Positions 19,627-29,526 of a DNA stretch of 64,000 nt are shown piece after piece (position 1 is the first letter of the stretch; each line of letters starts with the position of its first letter). Below the pieces are notes generated by a model. That model did not search any database and had not been told where the DNA came from. It saw only the letters and a list, made by a program, of their open reading frames with translations. The stretch is taken from NCBI GenBank assembly GCA_021773835.1, contig JAJFJQ010000025.1:115439-179438 (forward strand), given 5' to 3'. Source of the stretch: Gammaproteobacteria bacterium (GTDB lineage Bacteria; Pseudomonadota; Gammaproteobacteria; Ga0077536). The position numbers and the translations under genes are program-made.

Positions 19627-20919
19627 ATGAATAACCTATTTGTATACGTACTACTCGGCTACTGCAGCTTGATAGCACTCACACCTACTTCGGCGATGGA
19701 GCTCGACCGGATTATCGCCGTGGTCGATCAAGACGTCGTAATGCAAAGTGAACTCGATAGTCAGTTGCGCCGCGTCCGCGAACAACTCCGCCAGCAAGGT
19801 GCTGCCCTGCCGCCTACGACTGTCCTGGAGCGACAGATCATGGAGCGCCTGATTTTGCAGAAGATCCAAATTCAAAAAGCCGCTGAATCGGGGGTCGAGG
19901 TTCCGGAAGAACGACTCGAAGCGGCAATCCAAGATATTGCGGACAGAAACCAGCTAAGCATCCCACAATTCAAAGAGATCTTGGCGTCAGACGGATATCA
20001 ATTCACTGAATTTCGTGAACAAATCCGTGACGAAATTATGATTGCATCTCTGCGCCGCCAAGAGGTTGATCGCCGGGTGCACGTCTCGGAAAGCGAAATT
20101 AAGAATTATATTAACAACGAGTTCAATCAGGCCGATAGCGAACTTGAGCTCCGCATCGCCCACATTCTGGTATCGATCCCGCACGATGCGACCAGCACAG
20201 AACAAATCACGGCCCGCGAACGAGCCGAGGCTGCAATAAACCAAATTCGGGACGGCGCGGATTTTGGTGACGTCGCGCTCGCCGTGTCAGATGGGCAAAA
20301 TGCACTTGAGAAGGGTGACTTGGGTTGGCGTCGATCAGAAGAAATTCCAAGTTTGTTCACGACCTTCGTACGCGATATGGAAGTTGGCGAGACGAGTGAC
20401 ATCATCACAAGCCCAAGCGGCTACCATATCATCCAGCTGACCGATCGCCGTAGCGGCGAGGAAGTACTGGTCGAGCAAACCTTCGCACGCCACATCCTTA
20501 TTTCGACGAATGAACTTGTCACCGAAGACGATGCAATAAGCCGAGTGAACCAACTGAAGATACGGCTTGATGCCGGCGAAGATTTCGCAACACTAGCGCG
20601 GACAAACTCAGACGACCGCGGCTCCGCAGTTGACGGCGGTGAGCTTGGGTGGGTTAGTAAAGGGCAAATGGTGCCGGAGTTTGAAGAGGTGATGCTTTAC
20701 ACTGAGATTGGTGAGATCAGCTTCCCATTTCATACGGAATTCGGCTGGCATGTTCTACAGGTATTGGACCGCCGCTCCTACGATGGCACAGAAGACGTTA
20801 AGCGTGAAAAAGCGAGATCGGCAATCAGCCAACGTAAAACGGACGAAAGCTACCAATCGTGGCTGCGCCGGCTGCGAGACGAAGCGTACGTCGAACTGCG
20901 CGTAGCCGATGAACCATGA
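19627..20919 (+). CDS. surA: Periplasmic chaperone and peptidyl-prolyl isomerase SurA
   Basis: SurA escorts outer-membrane proteins such as LptD through the periplasm. A signal peptide ends near TPTSA, and the mature protein begins with the canonical LDRIIAVVDQDVVMQSEL. A helical chaperone core is followed by two parvulin domains, marked by LRIAHILVS/GDLGWRRSEEIP and ARHILIS/GELGWVSKGQMVPEFEE. Length is about 430 aa. The start is ATG 19627, or TTG 19618 in the same frame; no clear ribosome binding site lies in front of either. The 3' end overlaps pdxA by 11 bp. Confidence 0.95.
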   Translation: MNNLFVYVLLGYCSLIALTPTSAMELDRIIAVVDQDVVMQSELDSQLRRVREQLRQQGAALPPTTVLERQIMERLILQKIQIQKAAESGVEVPEERLEAAIQDIADRNQLSIPQFKEILASDGYQFTEFREQIRDEIMIASLRRQEVDRRVHVSESEIKNYINNEFNQADSELELRIAHILVSIPHDATSTEQITARERAEAAINQIRDGADFGDVALAVSDGQNALEKGDLGWRRSEEIPSLFTTFVRDMEVGETSDIITSPSGYHIIQLTDRRSGEEVLVEQTFARHILISTNELVTEDDAISRVNQLKIRLDAGEDFATLARTNSDDRGSAVDGGELGWVSKGQMVPEFEEVMLYTEIGEISFPFHTEFGWHVLQVLDRRSYDGTEDVKREKARSAISQRKTDESYQSWLRRLRDEAYVELRVADEP

Positions 20920-21910
20920 CCGGCTACCGACGTTAGCGCTCAGTGCTGGAGAACCAGCCGGTATCGGGCCGGACATCGTTACCAGTATAGCTAGCCGCCA
21001 AATCCCGGCGCGACTGATCTGCATCGCTGACCCTGCGGTGCTCGACGCGCGCGCAAAAACCTTAGGCATTAAATTACAAATCACGGAATGCAGTGGGCCC
21101 GGCGCAATGCAAGCCCATCAATCTGGCTCGCTCGCGGTTTTGCCGGTTAGGACCAAGGTACCGGTAATTCCGGGTCGCCTGGACGTCAATAACGCCAGCT
21201 ACGTACTGGAATGTTTGGATATCGCGATTGCGGCTGCACACGCCGGCACGGTTGATGCCATTGTAACGGGACCGCTACACAAGGGCGTGATCAATGATGC
21301 GGGATACGCATTTACTGGACATACCGAGTATCTCGCCAAGGACATCACGCCTAAGTGCGAGCCCGTGATGATGCTGCTTTCCGAGGATCTCCGGGTCGCA
21401 CTAGCGACCACCCACATCGCATTACGCGACGTTCCGAAGGCCTTAACGATCCCCGGTTTAACCAACGTCATTCAGGTTGTCGGTTCGGCACTAAAAAGTC
21501 ACTTCGCTATCGAACGCCCGCGCATCGGCGTGTGTGGCTTGAACCCACATGCCGGAGAGAATGGACATTTCGGCCGCGAAGACCTCGACATCATCGCCCC
21601 GGCTATTGCCGCTGCGCAGCTGCCTGAGCTGACGTTACTGGGGCCAATGCCAGCCGACACGGCATTCGCGCCCGACATTCGCTCGTCGGTCGATGCCTAC
21701 ATCACGATGTTTCATGACCAAGGACTGCCGGTAATCAAGGCACTTGGTTTCGGCGAAATTGTCAACATTACCCTGGGCTTACCGATCCTGCGAACGTCGG
21801 TCGACCATGGCACTGCACTCGATCTGGCAGGTAGCGGAAAGGCAAATCCGGGGAGCCTATGGGCCGCATTGACTGCAGCAATTCGATTAGCAAGCCCGCA
21901 CAATCCGTGA
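20909..21910 (+). CDS. pdxA: 4-hydroxythreonine-4-phosphate dehydrogenase PdxA
   Basis: PdxA oxidises 4-phosphohydroxy-L-threonine in pyridoxal phosphate synthesis. Family marks include SAGEPAGIGPDI at the start, the TGPLHKGVIN stretch, the metal-binding histidine in FTGHTEYLA, CGLNPHAGENG, MFHDQGLPVIK and TSVDHGTALDLAGSG. The 333-aa length is normal. ATG 20909 overlaps the surA 3' end. Its own stop is shared with the GTG of rsmA. Confidence 0.96.
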   Translation: MNHDRLPTLALSAGEPAGIGPDIVTSIASRQIPARLICIADPAVLDARAKTLGIKLQITECSGPGAMQAHQSGSLAVLPVRTKVPVIPGRLDVNNASYVLECLDIAIAAAHAGTVDAIVTGPLHKGVINDAGYAFTGHTEYLAKDITPKCEPVMMLLSEDLRVALATTHIALRDVPKALTIPGLTNVIQVVGSALKSHFAIERPRIGVCGLNPHAGENGHFGREDLDIIAPAIAAAQLPELTLLGPMPADTAFAPDIRSSVDAYITMFHDQGLPVIKALGFGEIVNITLGLPILRTSVDHGTALDLAGSGKANPGSLWAALTAAIRLASPHNP

Positions 21911-22686
21911 GCATCCCTTATGCCCGCAAACGATTCGGGCAACATTTCTTAGTAGACCCGGCGGTTATCGACCAGATCATCGACCTCATCGCGCCAGCAC
22001 CGGCTGAGCGCATGATAGAAATCGGGCCCGGCCGCGGCGCGCTAACGCTGCCACTGGTGGAGCACCGGGTACATCTCACTGTGATCGAGATTGACCGACT
22101 TCTCGCCTCGGCCATCGGTGACGAATTCGGCGATGAGCCGGGCTTCAAAATCGAGATAGAAGACGCCTTAAACGTTGACTATCCTGCCTTAATCGGAGCC
22201 AATCGCGTACGGGTCGTTGGCAACCTTCCCTACAATATTTCAACGCCATTGATCCTCAAGTTAATTTCACATCATGCACTCATTCACGACATGACCTTTA
22301 TGTTGCAAAAGGAGGTCGTCGATCGACTATGCGCCGTCCCCTGCACGAAGGCCTACGGCCGACTCTCGGTGATGGTACAAAGCCAAGCACAAGTAGAAGC
22401 CTGTTTCGAGGTTTCACCGCTTGCCTTTGCCCCGCCCCCGAAGGTCACCTCTAAGCTTGTGAGAATTACGCCACAATCGAACTCACTCTCAGCGAATGCG
22501 CAAGCGCAACTCGAATCCAATGTCCGCGCGGCGTTCGGACAACGCCGCAAGACGGTTAAGAATACGCTCGGTAAAATCGTCCCACACGAGATTTTAGCGG
22601 CGTCCGGTATCGACCTCGCCCAACGCGCGGAAGAGATCAGCGTCGATACCTATGTCCGATTGGCAAAGGCACTCTGTTCCGATTAG
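21907..22686 (+). CDS. rsmA: 16S rRNA dimethyladenosine transferase RsmA/KsgA
   Basis: RsmA dimethylates two adjacent adenosines near the 3' end of 16S rRNA. The protein begins with YARKRFGQHFL, has the SAM loop EIGPGRGALT, and has the catalytic NLPYNIS. A helical C-terminal domain with FGQRRKTVKNTL follows. The frame is open to ATG 21859, but the GTG at 21907 overlaps the pdxA stop as GTGA and gives the normal 259-aa protein, so it is preferred. apaG-apaH, which follow rsmA in E. coli, are here 11 kb away. Confidence 0.95.
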   Translation: MSIPYARKRFGQHFLVDPAVIDQIIDLIAPAPAERMIEIGPGRGALTLPLVEHRVHLTVIEIDRLLASAIGDEFGDEPGFKIEIEDALNVDYPALIGANRVRVVGNLPYNISTPLILKLISHHALIHDMTFMLQKEVVDRLCAVPCTKAYGRLSVMVQSQAQVEACFEVSPLAFAPPPKVTSKLVRITPQSNSLSANAQAQLESNVRAAFGQRRKTVKNTLGKIVPHEILAASGIDLAQRAEEISVDTYVRLAKALCSD

Positions 22687-23395
22687 CGCCTCCCAAAGTT
22701 GCGTCACATTCCTCTACGCTCAGCAAGCAATAGCCGTTAAGTCATTGAGTCCTAAGTAGAGCGCATGTTACCCACAGATTCTGTGGATAACACTGTGCAC
22801 AAACTAAGCTTGAAGACAAAATTAGGGCTTTTCTGTCGACGATTGTTTAGATCGAGCAAGAATTAAACAAACTCACATATCGTATATTTCTTATAAACTT
22901 AGCGTCCAATTGTACAAATTCACATTGCCGGTTCGCGCTAAGCCGATGTTCTTGGTGCAATGCCAGCATGGGTGTGCATAAAGAGCCGCCCACCGCAACC
23001 AATTCTGCAAGCCGCGTGGGCGTATTGCTTGCCACGCTCACCCGTTTACACTCACCGCTGTAATTCAGGATGCCACGCTTTTTCTTCTCGCCTGCGGCGC
23101 CATCAGCGTCGTCGATCGAGACCGATTTCGGTGCGCCTTGAGCCGCCTAATACATCCCGGCAACGGATTTTTCTTGCTTGCCGGCACGTTCTCATCCAAT
23201 CACCGCCACCAGATTCGTCATCGATTGGCCGGTCCGGTACCATCCGACCCTTGGTTCGGCAATCCAGTCGCAATTTAACAACACTGCGCCGCGCGAATGA
23301 CATGCGCCACTTAAGTTTCGGGACGAAAATCGTTGCCTCGTCTATCCCCGCAATGCGGCGAGCGACGGACCTTGGCTAACACGGGGACTAAGAAC
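22687..23395. other. Long intergenic region downstream of rsmA
   Basis: I see no gene. It holds the DnaA-box-like pair at 22768-22790 followed by an AT-rich stretch to about 22920, and then ordinary-composition DNA without long conserved frames up to the TRAP transporter start. Confidence 0.5.
22768..22790. promoter_or_regulatory. Inverted pair of DnaA-box-like sequences
   Basis: TTACCCACA (one mismatch to the DnaA box) and TGTGGATAA (a perfect TTATCCACA on the other strand) face each other across 5 bp, forming a near-palindrome. CACTGTGCACAAA and an AT-rich tract follow immediately. Confidence 0.5.
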
Positions 23396-23917
23396 ATGCT
23401 TAGGCAACACGCAATCCGGGCCGCCCAGCTCGCAGACAGTCTAAGTGAGGCCGTTGGTCGCCTGACAGCCTGGATGGTCGTGGCGATGGTGGCATTGACC
23501 CTTTACGACGTCGTCATGCGCTATTTATTTCGCGACGGCTCGGTTGCTTTACAAGAGTTGGAATGGCATCTGTTCGCGCTCGTGATTCTATTCGGTGCCG
23601 CGTATACGTTAAAACACGATGATCACGTACGCGTAGATCTACTCTATTCAAGCCCGCGTTTTTCAGCGCGGCAGCGCCAGGTTGTCGATGTTGTTGGTAA
23701 TCTACTGTTCTTATTACCTTTCACGGCAATGATCATATGGACATCGATTCCCTTCGCCTATGACGCCTTCATTCATCGTGAGATCTCACCCGACCCAGGC
23801 GGCTTAACGCATCGCTGGATAATTAAGGCTGCAATCCCCGTCGGCTTTACCTTACTCGCCTTACAAGCCGTCGGAGGCACCGTGAAGGACCTAGTCTCGA
23901 TGTGCACCGACGACTGA
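23396..23917 (+). CDS. TRAP transporter small membrane subunit (DctQ-like)
   Basis: This four-helix small permease subunit belongs to a tripartite ATP-independent periplasmic transporter. Typical features are TLYDVVMRYLF in the first helix, LEWHLFALVILFGAAYTLKHDDHVRVDLLY, and IKAAIPVGFTLLALQAV near the C-terminus. The frame is open to TTG or other starts from 23333, and the ATG at 23396 is preferred (about 173 aa). The large subunit starts 2 bp after its stop. No DctP-type binding protein gene lies nearby, so the substrate cannot be guessed. Confidence 0.88.
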   Translation: MLRQHAIRAAQLADSLSEAVGRLTAWMVVAMVALTLYDVVMRYLFRDGSVALQELEWHLFALVILFGAAYTLKHDDHVRVDLLYSSPRFSARQRQVVDVVGNLLFLLPFTAMIIWTSIPFAYDAFIHREISPDPGGLTHRWIIKAAIPVGFTLLALQAVGGTVKDLVSMCTDD

Positions 23918-23919
23918 GC

Positions 23920-25239
23920 ATGGAAGTCTGGGCGTTAGTGATGTTCGTGGTCGCCATTGGTGCGCTGCTGCTTGGGTATCCGGTGGCGTTCACTCTGGGC
24001 GCGGTCGCTTTGTTATTTGGCACGGTCGCACTCGGGTTCGATTATTTTTTCCTACTACCCTTACGTATCTGGGGCATATTGACCAACTTCACGCTGCTTG
24101 CCGTACCGCTTTTCGTCTTTATGGGAGTCATTTTGGAGAAAAGCGGACTGGCGGAAGAACTGCTTGAGACGATGGCAATGCTATGTGGCCGGATGCGTGG
24201 TGGCCTCGCGTTTGCCGTAATTATTGTCGGTGCGCTGCTCGCCGCAACGACCGGTGTCGTCGGCGCAACGGTCGTTACGATGGGCGTCATCGCGCTGCCG
24301 GCGATGCTAAAACATGGGTACGCTCCGAGCCTTGCCACCGGGACCATCGCCAGCGCGGGTACCCTGGGGCAGGTCATTCCGCCCAGTATCGTATTGATCC
24401 TGCTCGCCGATGTGGTCGGTGTGCCGATTGGATCGTTGTTCTTAGCGGCGGTGGTTCCGGGGTCCATACTGATCGCGCTGTATGCTGCTTATATCGCCGT
24501 TGCAGCGTGGAGAGACCCTGCAGTCGCGCCCGCGATTGTGCGCATCGATCAGCGAGCACTCGCGCCTCGAGTGCTGAAAAGCCTTTTTCCTCCATTGTTT
24601 TTGATCGTTGCGGTGCTTGGCTCCATATTTTTTGGTATCGCATCACCAACTGAATCAGCCGCGATTGGCGGCACGGGCGCGCTGTTGCTCGCGGCCTTCC
24701 ACCGACGTTTAAGTCGAGAGAACCTACAACTCGCAGCACTACAAACGATGAAGCTCACCTCAATGGTATTCATCATATTGATCGGCGCAACCGCGTTTGG
24801 TTTGGTATTTAAAGGAATGGGCGGGGATCGACTGGTCCACGACATTTTTATCGCAATGCCCGGTGGCCAAATTAGTTTTCTTGTCGTCGGTCAGACGGTA
24901 ATTTTTCTACTCGGTTTCTTTCTCGACTTTGTCGAGATCTGCTTTATTGTCGTACCAATTCTGACACCAATTGCCACCGCCTTAGGGATCGATATGCTGT
25001 GGTTTGCGCTGCTTATCGCGATCAATTTGCAGACCTCATTTCTCACGCCGCCGTTTGGTTTTTCATTGTTCTATCTGAAAGCAGTAGCGCCGGCTTCGAT
25101 AAAGATCCAACAGATCTATCGCGGCATTATCCCATTTGTTGTTATGCAGTTGGCGACCTTGGCTTTAATCGCAACATATCCGGAACTCGTGCGATGGTTG
25201 CCGGATATGATGGATCGAATACACGGAATCACGCCATAG
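23920..25239 (+). CDS. TRAP transporter large membrane subunit (DctM-like)
   Basis: This is the ion-coupled transport subunit of a TRAP system, with about twelve hydrophobic segments. Marks include LLGYPVAFTLGAVA, VPLFVFMGVILEKSGLAEEL, ATTGVVGATVVTMG, ASAGTLGQVIPPSIVLI, SPTESAAIGGTGALL and LQTSFLTPPFGFSLFYLKAVAP. At 439 aa from the ATG at 23920 it has the usual size; a GTG at 23902 is the alternative. It is convergent with aroE. Confidence 0.93.
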   Translation: MEVWALVMFVVAIGALLLGYPVAFTLGAVALLFGTVALGFDYFFLLPLRIWGILTNFTLLAVPLFVFMGVILEKSGLAEELLETMAMLCGRMRGGLAFAVIIVGALLAATTGVVGATVVTMGVIALPAMLKHGYAPSLATGTIASAGTLGQVIPPSIVLILLADVVGVPIGSLFLAAVVPGSILIALYAAYIAVAAWRDPAVAPAIVRIDQRALAPRVLKSLFPPLFLIVAVLGSIFFGIASPTESAAIGGTGALLLAAFHRRLSRENLQLAALQTMKLTSMVFIILIGATAFGLVFKGMGGDRLVHDIFIAMPGGQISFLVVGQTVIFLLGFFLDFVEICFIVVPILTPIATALGIDMLWFALLIAINLQTSFLTPPFGFSLFYLKAVAPASIKIQQIYRGIIPFVVMQLATLALIATYPELVRWLPDMMDRIHGITP

Positions 25240-25257
25240 CCGCTGGTGCGACCAAGG

Positions 25258-26100
25258 CTACCGGAGTGCAGCGATAACAGGCGCGGTATCGGGCGCTACA
25301 CCGTGCCAAATCGAGAACGAGTTGGCTGCCTGTTCCACCAACATACCGAGGCCGTCGTAGCAGGCAGCAGCGCCGTTGTCACGGCACCAATCCAGAAAGC
25401 GGGTATGACCATCGGCTGTGTACATCATGTCGTAACAACAGGTCTCACTTCCGATCGTGTCCGCACTGAGCGGCGGAATTTCACCGGACAAACTGAGCGA
25501 AGTTGCGTTTATAACCAAATCATATGGGCGGCTCGGCACATCGACGTAATCAAACGCCCCGATCGGTCCGAGTGTGTGAAATTGAGCGACGAGATCGGTT
25601 GCCTTGCGAAGCGTTCGGTTCGCAATAAACAGTTCGCTCGGCTGTTCTTCCAACAACGCAGGGATCACACCTCGCGCTGCGCCACCCGCACCGAGTAACA
25701 GCAGGCGGCGACCCTTGAGGTAGAGACCATGATTGTCGGTGAGGTCTCGTACAAGGCCAGTGCCATCAGCGTTGTCGGCGACCGTTGACCCGTCCGCGGC
25801 GACCGTCATCATATTCGCCGCACCAGTGAGCGCGGCACGCGGCTGATGGATACTCAAGGCACGAAAGGCCTCTTCCTTCAATGGAACGGTGATACTCATC
25901 CCCCGCCCGCCGGCGTCGACAAACTCTGCCAATGCGCGTGCAAAACACCGTGCGTGAACTTCGATGCGCTCATAGCGCAGCGCAATGCCGCACTGGCGAC
26001 CAAAGGCAAGATGGATGTCCGGCGACTTACTGTGAGCTATTGGCGACCCGACTACGCAGAAGTACGGATCTCCAGGTGGGATCTCGAACCAATTAGCCAT
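25258..26100 (-). CDS. aroE: Shikimate dehydrogenase (NADP)
   Basis: AroE reduces 3-dehydroshikimate to shikimate in aromatic amino acid synthesis. The substrate site shows GSPIAHSKSP, the catalytic lysine in VPLKEEAF, and the NADGTGLVRDL aspartate. The cofactor loop is LLGAGGAARGV with the NADP-favouring NRT motif (ANRTLRKA). The C-terminus has the GLGMLVEQAANSFSIWHG helix. Length is 280 aa. It is convergent with the TRAP genes and stands alone. Confidence 0.95.
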   Translation of the reverse strand: MANWFEIPPGDPYFCVVGSPIAHSKSPDIHLAFGRQCGIALRYERIEVHARCFARALAEFVDAGGRGMSITVPLKEEAFRALSIHQPRAALTGAANMMTVAADGSTVADNADGTGLVRDLTDNHGLYLKGRRLLLLGAGGAARGVIPALLEEQPSELFIANRTLRKATDLVAQFHTLGPIGAFDYVDVPSRPYDLVINATSLSLSGEIPPLSADTIGSETCCYDMMYTADGHTRFLDWCRDNGAAACYDGLGMLVEQAANSFSIWHGVAPDTAPVIAALR

Positions 26101-26190
26101 CGCTCATGATTTGCGCGGATCCAGGGGCGCTAGTCGGGTCTCTGCGCGCCGGGCAAGCATCGCCGGCTAGAATCGCGCCCAACTGGCCGA

Positions 26191-27252
26191 CTATGCACCT
26201 TCGGGCGGCGCCTGCTCCATTAATCCGCCGGTAAGACAATAGGCCTGAATACCTCGTTCGCTTAACAAGAAAGCGGCCGCCGAACTGCGGCGTCCCGTAT
26301 CACAATAGACGATATAGGGTACGCTGGGGTCTAGGGACTCAACTTTCAGACGTAGCATGAACAAGGGAATATTCTCGCTGTCTTTCAATCCCGTGTTCGC
26401 GTGTTCGCTTTCGAGACGTACATCCAGCCACTTTGCGCCACCCGCAACGAGTTCCTGTGCTTCTGCTAGATCTAACCAGCTCAGCATCGGCTCTTTCAAT
26501 AAGGCATTAAAGTCTTCTTTGGATAGACGCATCAAGGTGCCTGCGGTATCCATCGTCACCGTGGCATTGCGCTTCGACTCAGAGAGCAATGCCTCCTCGC
26601 CAAACGCGTCGCCATCTTTCAACGATGCTAGGGTCAATTCCGATCCGGTCTTTGACGCCCGGGTTACCTTCGCCTTGCCGGTTTTAATAATGTAGTAGTA
26701 GTCGCCGACATCCCCTTGCTTGATGACCACTTCGCCTTTATTCATCGGGACTTCCTGGATACGCATAAACATTGCCTGAATGTTCGCGGGCGGTACCTGC
26801 AAAAACGCACGGGATTGCAATATCCGAGTCATCCAATCACTGTCGTCGTCGTGCTCTTCCTCGACTTGGATTTCGCTAACCTCGATTCCCGATAGCTGAT
26901 CCCAGGTCAACAAGATATCCAGAAGGTCGCTATCGAAGCGAGTGATTTTGCACGGCGTCGACGCCTTTGCAGTGTGCTTGCGGGGCTGTAGATTGGCTAA
27001 GGGGTGCTTCGCGACGTCGGTTCCGCCAACGATTTTCGTCACCTGCCCATCCTCGGCAGTCAGCTCGACGGTGCCTTCGAGAAGATAGGTCGTCTTACGA
27101 TCGAGATCACCGGCCTTAAATACCGTCTTACCGCTCGCGATTTCTTCGACGAATGCCTTCGCAGCAAGTTCCTGGAAATTCTCCGCATTCAAGGCGTTGG
27201 GCGGCACCAGCGTCTTCAGCACAGATTTTTCGACAAGTTTTCCTTCAGCCAT
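26191..27252 (-). CDS. Tandem cyclic-nucleotide-binding domain protein with C-terminal rhodanese domain
   Basis: Domains in order: a degenerate cNMP-binding fold (about 15-120) without a clear phosphate-binding cassette, a second cNMP-binding fold (about 145-260) with GDAFGEEALLSESKRNATV, which lies where the cassette should be but carries Lys/Arg differently from CRP, and a rhodanese domain (about 265-345) with the active-site loop YCDTGRRSSAAA. There is no DNA-binding helix-turn-helix and no membrane segment. It probably couples nucleotide sensing to persulfide chemistry, but no precise function is established. It stands between aroE and the amt genes. Confidence 0.82.
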   Translation of the reverse strand: MAEGKLVEKSVLKTLVPPNALNAENFQELAAKAFVEEIASGKTVFKAGDLDRKTTYLLEGTVELTAEDGQVTKIVGGTDVAKHPLANLQPRKHTAKASTPCKITRFDSDLLDILLTWDQLSGIEVSEIQVEEEHDDDSDWMTRILQSRAFLQVPPANIQAMFMRIQEVPMNKGEVVIKQGDVGDYYYIIKTGKAKVTRASKTGSELTLASLKDGDAFGEEALLSESKRNATVTMDTAGTLMRLSKEDFNALLKEPMLSWLDLAEAQELVAGGAKWLDVRLESEHANTGLKDSENIPLFMLRLKVESLDPSVPYIVYCDTGRRSSAAAFLLSERGIQAYCLTGGLMEQAPPEGA

Positions 27253-27635
27253 GTTTTATTCTTACCAGGTTTCTGGTTAATTGACCCCATTAACAGGTTG
27301 AATATACACCAATTTCACCGTGATCCTTACCACAAACTCTCAATTTCCTCTTAAGAATTTGGTAACGGCAAGCCTGCGGGATGAGTTGAGCCTCGGGTAT
27401 TCTATGCATTCGATCGATGCAAGGAAAGATGAGCCGGTGTCTCTGTATGAATATTTAACCGAATCGACATAATCAATCGGTTGTCCGGTCGGCCAGACAA
27501 GTCGGCGCTTTGCGAAGCTGGTCGAATCGGGCAGGTTGCGGGTCGCCGCCGTTGGCGAAGGTTGCCGGTTCGGGCTTAGCACCGGCGGGTAAAATCACCC
27601 GCCAGCCGGTCACTGTCGTCGAGCGCTTTCGACGC
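27253..27635. other. Intergenic region between amt1 and the cNMP/rhodanese gene
   Basis: No gene recognised. It contains an AT-rich probable promoter for the leftward cNMP gene (around 27260-27350) and a perfect 7-bp inverted repeat (GGCGGGT/ACCCGCC, 27584-27603) just after the amt1 stop, which lacks a T-run and may be a weak terminator. Confidence 0.45.
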
Positions 27636-28925
27636 CTAGAGTATGTAGCCCCGCTCGTCGTGCTCGCTCAGGTCAAGACCTTGCGTTTCAACCTCATCGC
27701 TGACCCGGAGCGGAATGAATATGCCAACGAGTTTGAGCAGCACGAATGTCAATATCCCACACCACGCCATTGTTGCCACTACGCCAATCGCCTGCACTCC
27801 AACCTGCTGCCCCATAGTGACCCCATCGGCGTAACCAACGCCACCGAGACTCTCTGCCGCAAAGACGCCGGCTAACAAGGTTCCAAGAATGCCGCCGACA
27901 CCATGCACAGGAAAGACATCGAGCGAATCATCGATCTTCAAAGACCGTTTGATGAATTGGGTAGCGAAGTAGCATACGACCCCGGCTGATAGGCCAATGA
28001 TCAACGCACCCGTTGGTCCCACATATCCAGAAGCCGGCGTTATCGTTCCAAGTCCGGCGACCATTCCTGTCACGACGCCGAGCACACTGGCCTTGCCATA
28101 CTTAATTCGCTCAACCGCGATCCAAGCCAGCGAACCGGCGGCGGCCGAAATATGTGTTACAAGCATTGCCATCCCGGCGTCACCATTGGCAGCCACCGCG
28201 CTGCCGGCGTTAAACCCGAACCATCCGACCCACAGCATCGAGGCGCCGGTTACCGTCAAGGTCATATTGTGCGGTGGCATTGCGGTTGTCGGAAAGCCTT
28301 TACGCTTACCCAACATAACCGCCGCGACGATAGCCGCGACGCCGGCATTAACATGAACCACAGTCCCGCCGGCGAAATCCAATAATCCCATGTCACCAAG
28401 CCAACCGCCGCCCCAAACCCAATGACATACGGGCGCATAGACCACTAGCAGCCACAGCAAGCTAAACACCAACACTGCCGAGAAACGCATCCGCTCAACG
28501 AAGGCACCAATGATTAATGCCGGAGTGATAACGGCAAACGTCATTTGAAACATCACGAATACCGATTCTGGGATAGTCCCATTCACCGCGTCGCGCGTAA
28601 CATCAGCCAGCATAACGTTGCCCATGCCAATGTATTTCTGCAAACCACCACCATCGCCGAAAGCAAGACCGTAGCCTGCAACTAGCCATACCAGCGACAT
28701 CAAACAACCGATAGTGAAGCACTGCATCAGCACCGACAGCGCGTTTTTACTACGCACTAGCCCACCATAAAACAGCGCTAGCCCAGGCAAGGTCATGAAC
28801 AATACCAACGCGGTAGAGGTAAGCAGCCATGCCGTGTCCCCGCTGTCGATGCCTTCGGCATGCGCATTGGCGCAACACCCAATGGCTAGAATAATGAAAG
28901 GGATTGCTCGATGAAGCATGCGCAT
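27636..28925 (-). CDS. amtB: Ammonium transporter AmtB type (copy 1)
   Basis: This is a trimeric ammonium channel of the inner membrane. A cleavable signal sequence (ending ANAHA) precedes eleven helices, as in E. coli AmtB. LVLFMTLPGLALFYGGLVRSKN, the Phe gate in MFQMTFA, the first twin-His in APVCHWVWGGG, GWFGFNAGSA and the second twin-His in FPVHGVGGILG are all intact. Length is 429 aa. It follows glnK1 by about 140 bp, so GlnK is expected to plug this channel when nitrogen is plentiful. Confidence 0.95.
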   Translation of the reverse strand: MRMLHRAIPFIILAIGCCANAHAEGIDSGDTAWLLTSTALVLFMTLPGLALFYGGLVRSKNALSVLMQCFTIGCLMSLVWLVAGYGLAFGDGGGLQKYIGMGNVMLADVTRDAVNGTIPESVFVMFQMTFAVITPALIIGAFVERMRFSAVLVFSLLWLLVVYAPVCHWVWGGGWLGDMGLLDFAGGTVVHVNAGVAAIVAAVMLGKRKGFPTTAMPPHNMTLTVTGASMLWVGWFGFNAGSAVAANGDAGMAMLVTHISAAAGSLAWIAVERIKYGKASVLGVVTGMVAGLGTITPASGYVGPTGALIIGLSAGVVCYFATQFIKRSLKIDDSLDVFPVHGVGGILGTLLAGVFAAESLGGVGYADGVTMGQQVGVQAIGVVATMAWCGILTFVLLKLVGIFIPLRVSDEVETQGLDLSEHDERGYIL

Positions 28926-29068
28926 CGTTCTGCCTCCACGTCAGCTCTGGTTATTGATATTGAGAGCGCCGCAATTGGCGCCCTGTCTGTTCTGGTGATA
29001 GATCAGGACCAGGCCACCAGGCGGGTCCCGATTGTTCAACCGACCAAGTCAATGGTCGCGGTACACAA

Positions 29069-29419
<351 letters not shown>

Positions 29420-29526
29420 TTACCAATTTGTGCTTAATGGCTATTCCAATCTGCGCCCAAATTTTTGGACGCTACGTATGGGAACGCCAACTTTCGATGC
29501 AAATAAACCGGGTTGGTCCAACATGG

